DNA of 64,000 bases from Streptomyces roseus (GCF_001044425.1 NZ_LFML01000006.1:163928-227927), one strand, 5' to 3'. Positions 24,847 to 33,863 are shown, counted from the stretch's first letter. Made by a program: numbers and translations. Notes: a model not told the origin generated them from the letters alone.

Positions 24847-27714
24847 ATGCCCGCCAACGAAACCGCTCCTCCCGTCAAGAAGAGGGGACGACGCGCCCGT
24901 CTGATCGTGCTCGTGCTGGTCCTGGCGCTCCTGTCGGGCTTCGGGTACGGGACGTACTGGAGCATGGACAACGTCCGCGCCTCGTTCCCCCAGGCCACCG
25001 GCAGCCTCAAGGTTCCCGGGCTGGCCGGGACCGTCGAGGTCAAGCGCGACTCCCACGGCATTCCCCAGCTCTACGCGGACAACGACGACGACCTCTTCCG
25101 CGCGCAGGGCTTCGTCCACGCCCAGGACCGCTTCTGGGAGATGGACGTCCGGCGCCACATGACCTCCGGCCGGCTCTCCGAGATGTTCGGCGACGGCCAG
25201 GTCGAGACGGACGCCTTCCTGCGCACGCTCGGCTGGCGCCAGGTCGCGCAGGCCGAGTACGACACGAAGCTGTCGCCCGAGACGAAGAAGTACCTCCAGG
25301 CCTACGCCGACGGGGTCAACGCGTATCTGAAGGGGAAGTCCGGCAAGGACCTCTCCGTCGAGCACGCCACCCTCAAGCTCAGCGACGACTACCAGCCCGA
25401 GCAGTGGACGCCGGTGGACTCGGTGGCCTGGCTCAAGGCCATGGCCTGGGACCTGCGCGGCAACATGCAGGACGAGATCGACCGCGCGCTGATGGCCAAC
25501 AAGCTCACGCAGGCGCAGATCGACGAGCTCTACCCGCCGTACCCCTTCGACCGCAACAAGCCGATCGTCGACGCCGGCAAGATCGAGGGCGGCAAGTACG
25601 CGCCCCAGGGCTCGGCCGCCGGCTCCAACGGCTCCGGCAAGGGCTCCGGCGGCAGCACCGCCACCGGCTCGCAGGCCTCGACCGGCGCGCAGGGCCCGGC
25701 CGCCCCCACGGCCCCCACGGCACCCACCGCCCCCACCGGCCTCGCGGACGACACCACCGCCCAGGGCGCCACCGTGGGCCTGCGCAAGTCGCTGACCTCC
25801 CTCGCCGCGACCCTGGACAAGGTCCCGGCGATCCTCGGCCCCAACGGCAGCGGCATCGGCTCGAACTCCTGGGTCGTCTCCGGCCAGTACACGACCACGG
25901 GCAAGCCGCTGCTCGCCAACGACCCGCACCTGTCCCCGCAGCTGCCCTCGGTCTGGTACCAGATGGGCCTGCACTGCCGCACGGTCTCCAACCAGTGCAA
26001 GTACGACGTCGCCGGCTACACCTTCTCGGGCATGCCCGGCGTGATCATCGGCCACAACGCCGACATCGCCTGGGGCATGACCAACCTCGGCGCCGACGTC
26101 ACCGACCTGTACCTGGAGCAGGTCAAGCCCGAGGGCTACGTCTACGACAACAAGGTGGTCCCCTTCACGACCCGTGAAGAGGTCATCAAGATCGCGGGCG
26201 GCAAGAGCAAGAAGATCACCGTCCGCACCACCAACAACGGTCCGCTGATCTCCGACCGCAGCGACGAGCTCGGCACGGTCGGCAGCCGCGCCCCCGTCTC
26301 CAGCTCGGCCCCCGACCGCGGCAACGGCTACGCCGTCGCCCTGCGCTGGACCGCCCTCGATCCGGGCAAGTCCATGGACGCCGTCTTCAGCCTGGACCGG
26401 GCCAAGGACTTCGCGAGCTTCCGCGCCGCCGCCCGCGACTTCGAGGTGCCCTCGCAGAACCTGATCTACGCCGACAACAAGGGCGCCTCCGGCAACATCG
26501 GCTACCAGGCCCCCGGTCGCATCCCGGTGCGCGGCGCCGGCGACGGCCGCATGCCGGCCCCGGGCTGGGACTCCAAGTACGCCTGGAAGGGCGGCAAGGA
26601 CGGCAACGCGGGCTACATCCCGCAGGACGAGATGCCCTACGACTACAACCCGGCGCGCGGCTACATCGTCACCGCGAACCAGGCGGTCGTCGAGAGCGGG
26701 ACCGGGGCGGGCAAGTACCCGTACGTCCTGACCACCGACTGGGGCTACGGCGCACGCAGCCAGCGGATCAACGACCTCATCGAGGCGAAGACCAAGGACA
26801 ACGGCAAGATCTCCACCGACGACATGCGCACCATGCAGATGGACAACGGCAGCGAGATCGCCGCGCTGCTGACCCCGATGCTGGCCAAGATCGAGGTCTC
26901 GGACCCGGACGTGCGCTCCGCGCAGAAGCTGCTGGAGGGCTGGAACTACACCCAGGAGCCCGACTCGGCGGCGGCCGCGTACTTCAACGCGGTGTGGCGC
27001 AACATCCTCAAGCTGTCCTTCGGCGACAAGATGCCGAAGGAGCTGCGGATCGAGGGCAGCTGCATGAACGTCCAGGAAGAGAGCAGCGGCCCGGTCGACG
27101 ACCTGGCCAAGACGGTCCGCGAGTGCGGTGCGCGCGACGCCGACTCGGCACAGCCGGACGGCGGCGACCGCTGGTTCGAGGTGGTCCGCCGCCTGGTCAA
27201 GGACGAGAAGTCGGCCTGGTGGCAGACGCCGGCCGCCCGCAACCAGCCGGCGACCGCCACCCGCGACCAGCTGTTCGCGCGGGCCATGAAGGACGCCCGC
27301 TGGGAGCTGACCGCCAAGCTGGGCAAGGACCAGTCCACCTGGAGCTGGGGCCGCCTGCACCAGCTGACGCTGAAGAACCAGACCATCGGCACCGGGGGCC
27401 CCGGCTTCATGCAGTGGCTCCTCAACCGCGGCCCGTGGAACCTGGGCGGCGGCGAGGCCACCGTGAACGCGACCGGCTGGAACGCCTCCAGCGGGTACGG
27501 GGTCACGTGGGTCCCGTCGATGCGCATGGTCGTGAACCTCAACGACCTGGACAAGTCGCGCTGGATCAACCTGACCGGCGCCTCGGGCCACGCGTACCAC
27601 GACAACTACACGGACCAGACGACGATGTGGGCCAAGGGCGAGCTGCTGGACTGGCCCTTCGGCAAGGAGGCCGTGGACAAGGCGACCACGGAGACCCTGA
27701 CGCTCAAGCCGTGA
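24847..27714 (+). CDS. penicillin acylase family N-terminal nucleophile hydrolase
   Basis: A 955-residue secreted or membrane-anchored amidase precursor. A basic N-terminus and one hydrophobic helix (residues ~18-40) target it to the membrane. 'GFVHAQDRFWEMDVRR' marks the alpha chain. The maturation site is Gly338-Ser339 ('GIGSNSWVV'), where autocleavage exposes Ser339 as catalytic nucleophile of the beta chain; 'NDPHL' and 'GMPGVIIGHN' follow. The spacer before the site holds a low-complexity stretch with PTA repeats. Substrates could be beta-lactams, acyl-homoserine lactones or lipopeptides. AAGGACAG precedes the ATG. Confidence 0.94.
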   Translation: MPANETAPPVKKRGRRARLIVLVLVLALLSGFGYGTYWSMDNVRASFPQATGSLKVPGLAGTVEVKRDSHGIPQLYADNDDDLFRAQGFVHAQDRFWEMDVRRHMTSGRLSEMFGDGQVETDAFLRTLGWRQVAQAEYDTKLSPETKKYLQAYADGVNAYLKGKSGKDLSVEHATLKLSDDYQPEQWTPVDSVAWLKAMAWDLRGNMQDEIDRALMANKLTQAQIDELYPPYPFDRNKPIVDAGKIEGGKYAPQGSAAGSNGSGKGSGGSTATGSQASTGAQGPAAPTAPTAPTAPTGLADDTTAQGATVGLRKSLTSLAATLDKVPAILGPNGSGIGSNSWVVSGQYTTTGKPLLANDPHLSPQLPSVWYQMGLHCRTVSNQCKYDVAGYTFSGMPGVIIGHNADIAWGMTNLGADVTDLYLEQVKPEGYVYDNKVVPFTTREEVIKIAGGKSKKITVRTTNNGPLISDRSDELGTVGSRAPVSSSAPDRGNGYAVALRWTALDPGKSMDAVFSLDRAKDFASFRAAARDFEVPSQNLIYADNKGASGNIGYQAPGRIPVRGAGDGRMPAPGWDSKYAWKGGKDGNAGYIPQDEMPYDYNPARGYIVTANQAVVESGTGAGKYPYVLTTDWGYGARSQRINDLIEAKTKDNGKISTDDMRTMQMDNGSEIAALLTPMLAKIEVSDPDVRSAQKLLEGWNYTQEPDSAAAAYFNAVWRNILKLSFGDKMPKELRIEGSCMNVQEESSGPVDDLAKTVRECGARDADSAQPDGGDRWFEVVRRLVKDEKSAWWQTPAARNQPATATRDQLFARAMKDARWELTAKLGKDQSTWSWGRLHQLTLKNQTIGTGGPGFMQWLLNRGPWNLGGGEATVNATGWNASSGYGVTWVPSMRMVVNLNDLDKSRWINLTGASGHAYHDNYTDQTTMWAKGELLDWPFGKEAVDKATTETLTLKP

Positions 27715-27741
27715 CGGTTCCCAAGACGTGGGTGACGGCCC

Positions 27742-28356
27742 TCAAGCCGTGAACCTGACCACCCCCGACGGGGTGGCCACCGCCTGAACGGGGTGGTCGT
27801 GCGGTTCCTCCGGGACCCTCGCGACCACCTCTTCGTCATAGAGGAGCACGACCAGCGCGGGATGCGCCCCGGCGCGCGCCAGGCGCGCGAGCACCCGGTC
27901 GTACGAGCCCCCGCCGCGCCCCAGGCGCATCCCGCGCCCGTCCACGGCCAGCCCGGGCAGCAGCACGGCGTCGGCCCCGGTGACCGCGTCCGGCCCGAGC
28001 CGGGGCCCGGCCGGCTCCAGCAGCCGCATCTTCCCGGGGTGCGCGGCCTCGGCCAGGCTGCCCGGGCCCTCGTACGCCGCCCAGTCGAGGTCGTTGTCGG
28101 GCAGCAGCACGGGCAGCAGCACCCGCTTCCCGGCGGCGAGCAGGGCGTCCAGGAGATCGCGGGTGCCCGGTTCGGAGCCGACGGAGACGTACGCCGCCAC
28201 CGTCCGCGCCCCGGCCAGCTCGGGCAGTTCACAGGCGGAGCGGGAGAGCGCGCGGGCCGACGTACGCAGGGCATCGGCGGACAGGGCCCGGCGGGCGGTG
28301 AGGAGTTCCCGGCGCAGCCGGGCCTTTTCGGACGGGTTCGGCGGTTTCTCTACCAC
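27742..28356 (-). CDS. 5-formyltetrahydrofolate cyclo-ligase
   Basis: A 204-residue cytoplasmic enzyme that converts 5-formyl-THF with ATP to 5,10-methenyl-THF. The family signature 'GRGMRLGRGGGSYDRVLAR' (substrate and ATP loop) is clear, with 'VAAYVSVGSEPGTRDLL' and 'LLPGLAVDGRG'. The start is uncertain: GTG at 28356 gives the usual length; a TTG at 28389 with 11 more residues is possible. Convergent with the acylase gene and divergent from galU, as the mycobacterial homologue Rv0992c is from galU. Confidence 0.93.
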   Translation of the reverse strand: MVEKPPNPSEKARLRRELLTARRALSADALRTSARALSRSACELPELAGARTVAAYVSVGSEPGTRDLLDALLAAGKRVLLPVLLPDNDLDWAAYEGPGSLAEAAHPGKMRLLEPAGPRLGPDAVTGADAVLLPGLAVDGRGMRLGRGGGSYDRVLARLARAGAHPALVVLLYDEEVVARVPEEPHDHPVQAVATPSGVVRFTA

Positions 28357-28439
28357 AGCTGACTCTGAATTCCCTTCAAATCGGGGCAATGTCGGATCTA
28401 TTCACCGGAATCAAGCCCGGAGCGGTCCGCGTGACCCAC

Positions 28440-28445
28440 TATCGT
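28440..28445 (+). promoter_or_regulatory. leaderless-type -10 box for galU
   Basis: TATCGT lies 7 bases before the galU ATG at 28453, with no ribosome site between; a leaderless mRNA is likely. Confidence 0.45.
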
Positions 28446-28452
28446 TCTGCCC

Positions 28453-29355
28453 ATGACTCAGTTGCACCCTGTGATCAAGAAGGCCGTGATCCCGGCCGCA
28501 GGTCTCGGTACCCGCTTCCTTCCGGCGACGAAGGCGACGCCCAAGGAAATGCTCCCCGTCGTGGACAAGCCGGCCATCCAGTACGTGGTCGAGGAGGCCG
28601 TGTCGGCCGGCCTGGACGACGTCCTCATGATCACAGGACGTAACAAGCGCGCCCTCGAAGACCACTTCGACCGCAACTACGAGCTGGAGTCGGCCCTCAT
28701 CGCCAAGGGCGACGACGACCGCCTGAAGAAGGTCCAGGAGTCCAGCGACCTGGCCACCATGCACTACGTCCGCCAGGGCGACCCGCGCGGCCTCGGCCAC
28801 GCCGTCCTGTGCGCCGAGCCGCACGTCGGCGACGAGCCCTTCGCCGTCCTCCTCGGCGACGACCTGATCGACCCCCGCGACCCGCTGCTGCGCCAGATGA
28901 CCGACGTCCACGCCCGCACCGGCGGCACCGTGATCGCCCTCATGGAGGTCGACCCCGCCAGCGTCCACCTGTACGGCTGCGCCGCCGTCGAGGCCACGGA
29001 CGAGGCCGACGTCGTCCGGATCACCGGCCTCGTCGAGAAGCCCGACCCGGCGGACGCGCCCAGCAATTACGCGGTCATCGGACGGTACGTCCTCCACCCC
29101 GCGATCTTCGACATACTGCGGGAGACCGAGCCGGGCCGCGGCGGGGAGATCCAGCTCACCGACGGCCTGCAGAAGCTGGCCGCCGACGAGACCGTGGGCG
29201 GCCCGGTGCACGGCGTGGTCTTCCGGGGCCGCCGCTACGACACCGGGGACCGCGGGGACTACCTGCGGGCCATCGTCCGACTCGCCTGCGAGCGGGAGGA
29301 CCTCGGCCCGGAGTTCCGCACCTGGCTTCACCGTTACGTCACGGAGGAGATGTAG
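28453..29355 (+). CDS. galU: UTP-glucose-1-phosphate uridylyltransferase
   Basis: A 300-residue nucleotidyltransferase that makes UDP-glucose for cell-envelope and trehalose synthesis. The nucleotide-binding loop 'PAAGLGTRFLPATKATPKE' (within the first 30 residues), 'LGDDLIDP' (metal-binding Asp) and 'VEKPDPADAPSNYAVIGRY' are diagnostic. Length matches the family. It is first in the galU-glp-moaC-mog-rimJ run, with glp starting 5 bases after its stop. Confidence 0.96.
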   Translation: MTQLHPVIKKAVIPAAGLGTRFLPATKATPKEMLPVVDKPAIQYVVEEAVSAGLDDVLMITGRNKRALEDHFDRNYELESALIAKGDDDRLKKVQESSDLATMHYVRQGDPRGLGHAVLCAEPHVGDEPFAVLLGDDLIDPRDPLLRQMTDVHARTGGTVIALMEVDPASVHLYGCAAVEATDEADVVRITGLVEKPDPADAPSNYAVIGRYVLHPAIFDILRETEPGRGGEIQLTDGLQKLAADETVGGPVHGVVFRGRRYDTGDRGDYLRAIVRLACEREDLGPEFRTWLHRYVTEEM

Positions 29356-29359
29356 GAAC

Positions 29360-30700
29360 GTGAGCAGCCGCGCACCGCAGGACACCGGCCGGGACGCCCA
29401 GCGCCTGTGGTCGGTCGACGAGCACCTCGCTGACGTCCTCGCCGCGATCCGGCCGCTGGAGCCCATCGAGCTCCAGCTGCTCGACGCCCAGGGCTGCGTC
29501 CTGGTCGAGGACGTCACCGTGCCCGTCGCGCTCCCGCCCTTCGACAACAGCTCCATGGACGGCTACGCCGTCCGCACGGCCGATGTCCAGGGCGCGAGCG
29601 AGGAGTTCCCCGCGGTGCTGACGGTGATCGGGGACGTGGCGGCGGGCAGCGCCGAGCTGCCCACCGTCGGCCCCGGCCAGGCCGCCCGCATCATGACCGG
29701 CGCCCCGCTGCCCCCCGGCGCGGAGGCCGTCGTACCGGTCGAGTGGACCGACGGCGGTACGGGCGGCGGCGCGGCCGTCGGCATGACCCCGGCCAGCGCG
29801 GCCCCCGAGCGCTCGGGCGGCGAGGTGCGGGTGCACCGGGCCGCCGAGGCGCGGGCCCACGTCCGCGCGCGCGGCAGCGACGTCCAGGCCGGTGACCTCG
29901 CGCTCGCCGCGGGCACCGTCCTCGGCCCGCCGCAGATCGCGCTGCTCGCCGCCATCGGGCGGGGCACCGTACGGGTGCGCCCGCGCCCCCGCGTCGTCGT
30001 ACTCTCCACCGGCAGCGAGCTGGTCCAGCCGGGCGAGTCGCTGGCCGCGGGGACGATCTACGATTCGAACAGCTTCGCGCTGGCCGCGGCCGCGCGCGAC
30101 GCGGGGGCGATCGCCTACCGGGTCGGGGCCGTGGCCGACGACGCCGAGACCCTGCGCTCCACCATCGAGGACCAGCTGATCCGAGCGGACCTGCTGGTGA
30201 CCACCGGCGGCGTCAGCGTCGGCGCGTACGACGTGGTCAAGGAGGCGCTGACCTCGGTCGCCGCCGCGGACGACGGGGCCGACGGCGGCCTGATGGACTT
30301 CCGCAAGCTGGCGATGCAGCCCGGCAAGCCACAGGGCTTCGGCACCATCGGCCCGGACCACACCCCCCTGCTGGCCCTGCCCGGCAACCCGGTGTCCTCG
30401 TACGTCTCCTTCGAACTGTTCGTGCGGCCCGCGATCCGCGCGCTCATGGGCCTGGCCGACGTCAGCCGGCCCAGCGTGCGGGCCGTGCTGGAGGCCGACA
30501 AGGCGCTGGGCTCCCCGGCCGGCCGCCGGCAGTTCCTGCGCGGCACGTACGACGCGCAGAAGGGCACGGTCAGCCCCGTCGGAGGATCGGGCTCCCACCT
30601 GATCGCGGCCCTGGCCCACGCCGACTCCCTGATGGTCGTACCGGAGGACGTCACCTCGCTGGAGCCGGGGGCCGAGCTCGAAGTGGTCCTGCTCGGCTGA
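29360..30700 (+). CDS. glp: gephyrin-like molybdotransferase Glp (MoeA)
   Basis: A 446-residue MoeA/gephyrin-type protein. It inserts molybdate into adenylated molybdopterin; actinobacterial Glp is also reported to bind FtsZ and a membrane receptor in cell division. Landmarks: 'LPPFDNSSMDGYAVR' (domain III entry), 'GQAARIMTGAPLPPGAEAVVP', 'GSELVQPGESL', 'LLVTTGGVSVG' and 'ALPGNPVSSYVSFELFVRP'. A Gly/Ala-rich insertion of ~25 residues lies between residues 130 and 155. The GTG follows galU by 4 bases. The membrane partner SepX/GlpR is encoded 1.9 kb downstream. Confidence 0.94.
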   Translation: MSSRAPQDTGRDAQRLWSVDEHLADVLAAIRPLEPIELQLLDAQGCVLVEDVTVPVALPPFDNSSMDGYAVRTADVQGASEEFPAVLTVIGDVAAGSAELPTVGPGQAARIMTGAPLPPGAEAVVPVEWTDGGTGGGAAVGMTPASAAPERSGGEVRVHRAAEARAHVRARGSDVQAGDLALAAGTVLGPPQIALLAAIGRGTVRVRPRPRVVVLSTGSELVQPGESLAAGTIYDSNSFALAAAARDAGAIAYRVGAVADDAETLRSTIEDQLIRADLLVTTGGVSVGAYDVVKEALTSVAAADDGADGGLMDFRKLAMQPGKPQGFGTIGPDHTPLLALPGNPVSSYVSFELFVRPAIRALMGLADVSRPSVRAVLEADKALGSPAGRRQFLRGTYDAQKGTVSPVGGSGSHLIAALAHADSLMVVPEDVTSLEPGAELEVVLLG

Positions 30701-30774
30701 AGTACGGCCGGTGCGGGTAGCGTGTTGCACCACACAGGCCCTTGCGGGGCCCGGAGCGGGAGCGGCACGAACCT

Positions 30775-31254
30775 ATGACCACGCACAGCAGGCTGACGCA
30801 CATCGACGAGGCCGGCGCGGCCCGGATGGTGGACGTCTCGGAGAAGGACGTCACGACGCGGACGGCACGGGCCAGCGGCCGCGTGCTCGTCTCCGCGCGG
30901 GTGATCGAGCTGCTGCGCGGCGAGGGCGTGCCCAAGGGCGACGCCCTCGCCACCGCGCGGATCGCCGGGATCATGGGCGCGAAGAAGACGCCCGACCTGA
31001 TCCCGCTCTGCCACCCGCTGGCCGTCTCCGGCGTGAAGGTGGACCTCTCGGTCGCCGACGACGCCGTCGAGATCCTCGCCACCGTCAAGACGACCGACCG
31101 TACGGGCGTCGAGATGGAGGCGCTCACGGCCGTCGCCGTCGCCGGGCTCACCGTGATCGACATGGTGAAGGCCGTCGACAAGGGCGCCGTCATCACGGAC
31201 GTCCGGGTGGAGGAGAAGACCGGCGGCAAGTCCGGCGACTGGACGCGCGCGTGA
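30775..31254 (+). CDS. moaC: cyclic pyranopterin monophosphate synthase
   Basis: A 159-residue enzyme of molybdenum cofactor synthesis that forms cyclic pyranopterin monophosphate with MoaA. Conserved blocks are 'VDVSEKDVTTRTA', 'KGDALATARIAGIMGAKKT', 'LIPLCHPL' and 'DRTGVEMEALTAV', ending 'DMVKAVDKGA'. Length is typical. A -10-like TAGCGT lies about 50 bases upstream of the start, so it may have its own promoter. The stop overlaps the mog start (GTGA). Confidence 0.96.
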   Translation: MTTHSRLTHIDEAGAARMVDVSEKDVTTRTARASGRVLVSARVIELLRGEGVPKGDALATARIAGIMGAKKTPDLIPLCHPLAVSGVKVDLSVADDAVEILATVKTTDRTGVEMEALTAVAVAGLTVIDMVKAVDKGAVITDVRVEEKTGGKSGDWTRA

Positions 31255-31880
31255 ACGCCCCGCGCGGCGGCGACGCCTTCAGCCACGTGCCCGTACCGGC
31301 CGGCGGCAGCGGGCCGGCGGCCCGGTCCGCCGAACCGGATGCGGCGGGCGCGGGGCGCGAGCCCGGGCCCGAGCGCGCCCCGCGCGCCCTCGTGGTCACC
31401 GCCTCGAACCGCGCCTCGGCGGGCGTGTACGCCGACCGGGGCGGGCCGTTGCTGGCCGAGGGGCTGGAGAAGATCGGCTTCGCGGTGGACGGCCCGCGGG
31501 TCGTCCCCGACGGGGACCCGGTCGAGCAGGCGCTGCGCGAGGGCGTGGCCGCCGGGTACGACGTCATCCTCACCACCGGCGGCACCGGCATCTCGCCCAC
31601 CGACCGCACCCCGGACGCCACGGCCCGGGTGCTGGACTACGAGGTCCCGGGCATCCCGCAGGCCATCCGTGCCGAAGGCCTGGCCAAGGTGGCGACCGCG
31701 GCCCTGTCCCGGGGGCTGGCGGGCGTGGCCGGGCACACGCTGATCGTGAACCTGCCGGGCTCGCCGGGCGGGGTGCGCGACGGCCTGGCCGTCCTGGCCC
31801 GCATCCTGCCGCACGCGGTGGACCAGATCCGGGGCGGCGACCACCCCAGACCGGCGGAGCCCTACGGGAGCACGAGCTGA
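31251..31880 (+). CDS. mog: MogA/MoaB family molybdopterin adenylyltransferase
   Basis: A 209-residue protein. The first ~45 residues are a low-complexity, Gly/Ala/Pro-rich leader not seen in classical MogA; the MoCF-binding domain follows: 'ALVVTASNRASAGVYADRGGPLL', 'YDVILTTGGTGISPTDRTPDAT' and 'VNLPGSPGGV'. It adenylylates molybdopterin before metal insertion by Glp/MoeA. The GTG at 31251 is coupled to moaC by a 4-base overlap. An internal start nearer the domain cannot be excluded. Confidence 0.92.
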   Translation: MNAPRGGDAFSHVPVPAGGSGPAARSAEPDAAGAGREPGPERAPRALVVTASNRASAGVYADRGGPLLAEGLEKIGFAVDGPRVVPDGDPVEQALREGVAAGYDVILTTGGTGISPTDRTPDATARVLDYEVPGIPQAIRAEGLAKVATAALSRGLAGVAGHTLIVNLPGSPGGVRDGLAVLARILPHAVDQIRGGDHPRPAEPYGSTS

Positions 31881-31897
31881 ACGGACCCACCTGGCCG

Positions 31898-32488
31898 GTG
31901 GTGCTCACCGACGGCGACGTCACGCTCCGGCCGATAAAACTGCGGGACCAGAGTGCCTGGCGCGAGGTCAACCGGCGCAACCGCGACTGGCTCCGGCCGT
32001 GGGAGGCGACGATTCCGCCGCCCGCGCCCTGGGGGCCGGTGATCCACCGGCCGACCTATCGCCAGATGGTCCGGCATCTGCGGGCCGAGGCGAACGCGGG
32101 ACGGATGCTGCCCTTCGTCATCGAGTACCAGGGGCGCCTCGTCGGCCAGCTGACGGTCGCCGGGATCACCTGGGGCTCGATGTGCGCGGGCCACGTGGGC
32201 TACTGGGTGGACCGCGAGGTGGCGGGCCGGGGCGTGATGCCGACGGCGGTCGCGATGGCGGTGGACCACTGCTTCACCCGGGTCGGGCTGCACCGGGTCG
32301 AGGTCTGCATCCGCCCGGAGAACGGTCCGAGCCGGCGCGTCGTGGAGAAGCTGGGCTTCCGCGAGGAGGGGCTGCGGCCGCGCTACCTCCACATCGACGG
32401 CGCGTGGCGCGACCACCTCGTGTACGCGCTGACGGCGGAGGAGGTCCCGGAGGGGCTGCTGCGCCGCTGGCACCGGGCGCGCGCATAA
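31898..32488 (+). CDS. rimJ: GNAT N-acetyltransferase, RimJ-like
   Basis: About 196 residues of the GNAT fold, of the RimJ/RimL group that acetylates protein N-termini. Visible: 'TLRPIKLRDQSAWREVNRRNRDWLRPWEA', the acetyl-CoA segment 'VGYWVDREVAGRGVMPTAV', and the C-terminal 'VEKLGFREEGL'. The GTG at 31898 lacks a ribosome site. A CTG at 31877 overlaps the mog stop (CTGA), has GGGAG six bases upstream and would extend the protein by seven residues, so a non-AUG start is plausible. In mycobacteria rimJ holds the same place between moeA1 and the GlpR-like gene. Confidence 0.9.
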   Translation: MVLTDGDVTLRPIKLRDQSAWREVNRRNRDWLRPWEATIPPPAPWGPVIHRPTYRQMVRHLRAEANAGRMLPFVIEYQGRLVGQLTVAGITWGSMCAGHVGYWVDREVAGRGVMPTAVAMAVDHCFTRVGLHRVEVCIRPENGPSRRVVEKLGFREEGLRPRYLHIDGAWRDHLVYALTAEEVPEGLLRRWHRARA

Positions 32489-32628
32489 ACGAATACCTGT
32501 TCGAATTATCGGGGGCGGAACCGATTCGCCCATAACCTGATCCGAAGAATCACAAAAAAAGTCCGTGATATCAGCCGGTTCGCGCGACACACCGGCCCAA
32601 TTGGCGGATCCGCCCGGCCGCGCCCCTC

Positions 32629-32634
32629 TACGGT
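32629..32634 (+). promoter_or_regulatory. leaderless-type -10 box for sepX
   Basis: TACGGT lies 7 bases before the GTG at 32642. The preceding ~100 bases are unusually AT-rich for this genome and include a run of seven A residues near 32553. Confidence 0.4.
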
Positions 32635-32641
32635 GTGAGGT

Positions 32642-33679
32642 GTGAGCAGCAGCGGCCTCATCTACGCAGTCATTGTCGGGGCCTGGGCCGCCTACTTGGT
32701 GCCCATGTGGCTCCGGAGGCAGGACGAGCTGAACGAAGCCCGTCCGACGGAACGCTTCTCCACTGCCATTCGGCTGCTTTCGGGCCGGGCGGGAATGGAG
32801 CGCCGTTACGCCAAGGGGCTGCGTGAACGCGGCGACCAAGAGGCCGGTCCCGAGTACCGTGCGGACCCGGACGCCGCGACGGAAACGGTGAATTCCGTTG
32901 ACGCCGACGCCCGGGCCCTTGCCGTGCCCCCGACCAGGGCGGAGCCGAGGTCGGCCATGGCGGAGCGGCACCGGCGCGAGCAGCGCCTCCAGGTGCTCGC
33001 GCGCCGCCGGCGCACCACCGCGCTCCTCTTCCTGATCTTCACGCTCGGCGCGATCGTCGCCGCGGTCGGCGGTCTGGGCTACCTCTGGGCGCCCGCCGTG
33101 CCGGCCCTGCTGCTGAGCGCGTACATCGTGCACCTGCGCGTCCAGGAGCGGCGCCGCTACGAGTTCACGATGGACCGGCGGCGCGCCGAGGCCGCCGCCC
33201 GGCAGCTGCGCGAGAACCGCCCGCGCCGCCGCGAGCCGGAGGCGCCCGCGGGATCCGAACCGGACCCGGCTCCACCGGTCTCCCCGCAGGAGGCCGGACG
33301 GCGCGCGCTCGTCGAGCAGACCGACCACGCCGAGTGGGTGGACCAGCAGCGCGAGCGCGAGCGCGGCCCCGTCCGCGGTGACAGCTGGGAGCCGGTCCCG
33401 GTCCCGCTGCCGACGTACGTGACGGCCCCGGTCGCCCCGCGCGCCACGGGACCCGCGAACCCGGACGCCTGGAGCGCGACCCGCTCCAGCGCGGCCGAGC
33501 CCACGGACCCGCGACTGCGCGCGCAGCCCTCGCCGGCCGCGAAGCCGGAGCCGAAGCCGGCCGCGAAGGCGGACCAGAAGCCGGTCCCGAACGCCCGCGG
33601 ACGCGGCCAGGGCCGCGGCCGCACGCCGCTGTTCGACCAGTACGAGAGCGACGACCGCCCCCGCGCCGCGAACGAGTGA
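32642..33679 (+). CDS. sepX: divisome membrane protein SepX/GlpR
   Basis: A 345-residue membrane protein. An N-terminal helix (residues 5-24, 'LIYAVIVGAWAAYLVPMWL') is followed by a cytoplasmic segment with 'RPTERFSTAIRLLS', a pair of helices at about residues 122-165, and a long basic/Pro-rich C-terminal tail of about 180 residues. This layout and its place after galU-glp-rimJ identify the family described as SepX in Streptomyces (hyphal cross-walls and sporulation septation) and as the Glp receptor GlpR in corynebacteria. It has its own probable promoter. Confidence 0.88.
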   Translation: MSSSGLIYAVIVGAWAAYLVPMWLRRQDELNEARPTERFSTAIRLLSGRAGMERRYAKGLRERGDQEAGPEYRADPDAATETVNSVDADARALAVPPTRAEPRSAMAERHRREQRLQVLARRRRTTALLFLIFTLGAIVAAVGGLGYLWAPAVPALLLSAYIVHLRVQERRRYEFTMDRRRAEAAARQLRENRPRRREPEAPAGSEPDPAPPVSPQEAGRRALVEQTDHAEWVDQQRERERGPVRGDSWEPVPVPLPTYVTAPVAPRATGPANPDAWSATRSSAAEPTDPRLRAQPSPAAKPEPKPAAKADQKPVPNARGRGQGRGRTPLFDQYESDDRPRAANE

Positions 33680-33711
33680 GCGGACCTGCGCGGACGCTCC
33701 CGGTATCGGTT

Positions 33712-33740
33712 TTGGAGCACCGGCGCGGGGATGCTAATGT
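33712..33740 (+). promoter_or_regulatory. promoter of tRNA-Ala
   Basis: TTGGAG (33712-33717) and TAATGT (33735-33740) are separated by 17 bases and end 14 bases before the tRNA. Spacing is ideal for the housekeeping sigma factor. Confidence 0.6.
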
Positions 33741-33754
33741 TTCACACGTCGCAA

Positions 33755-33828
33755 GGGCCTGTGGCGCAGTCTGGTAGCGCACCTCGTTCGCATCGAGGGG
33801 GTCTGGGGTTCAAATCCCCACAGGTCCA
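33755..33828 (+). tRNA. tRNA-Ala (CGC)
   Basis: A 74-base cloverleaf. The acceptor stem GGGCCTG/CAGGTCC contains G3-U70, the alanine identity pair. The anticodon loop TTCGCAT gives anticodon CGC for GCG codons, and the T arm is TGGGG-TTCAAAT-CCCCA. The discriminator is A; CCA is not encoded in full. Confidence 0.96.
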
Positions 33829-33837
33829 CAAACGACA

Positions 33838-33860
33838 GTTTCCGAGTAGCTCTCGGAAAC
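33838..33860 (+). terminator. 9-bp hairpin after tRNA-Ala
   Basis: GTTTCCGAG and CTCGGAAAC pair perfectly around TAGCT. It begins 10 bases after the tRNA and may help 3'-end formation together with the next hairpin. Confidence 0.65.
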
Positions 33861-33863
33861 GTC

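Noticed and set aside
27703..27752. Twelve-base direct repeat CTCAAGCCGTGA
   Set aside because: Two copies 38 bases apart at the ends of convergent genes; no element or function apparent.
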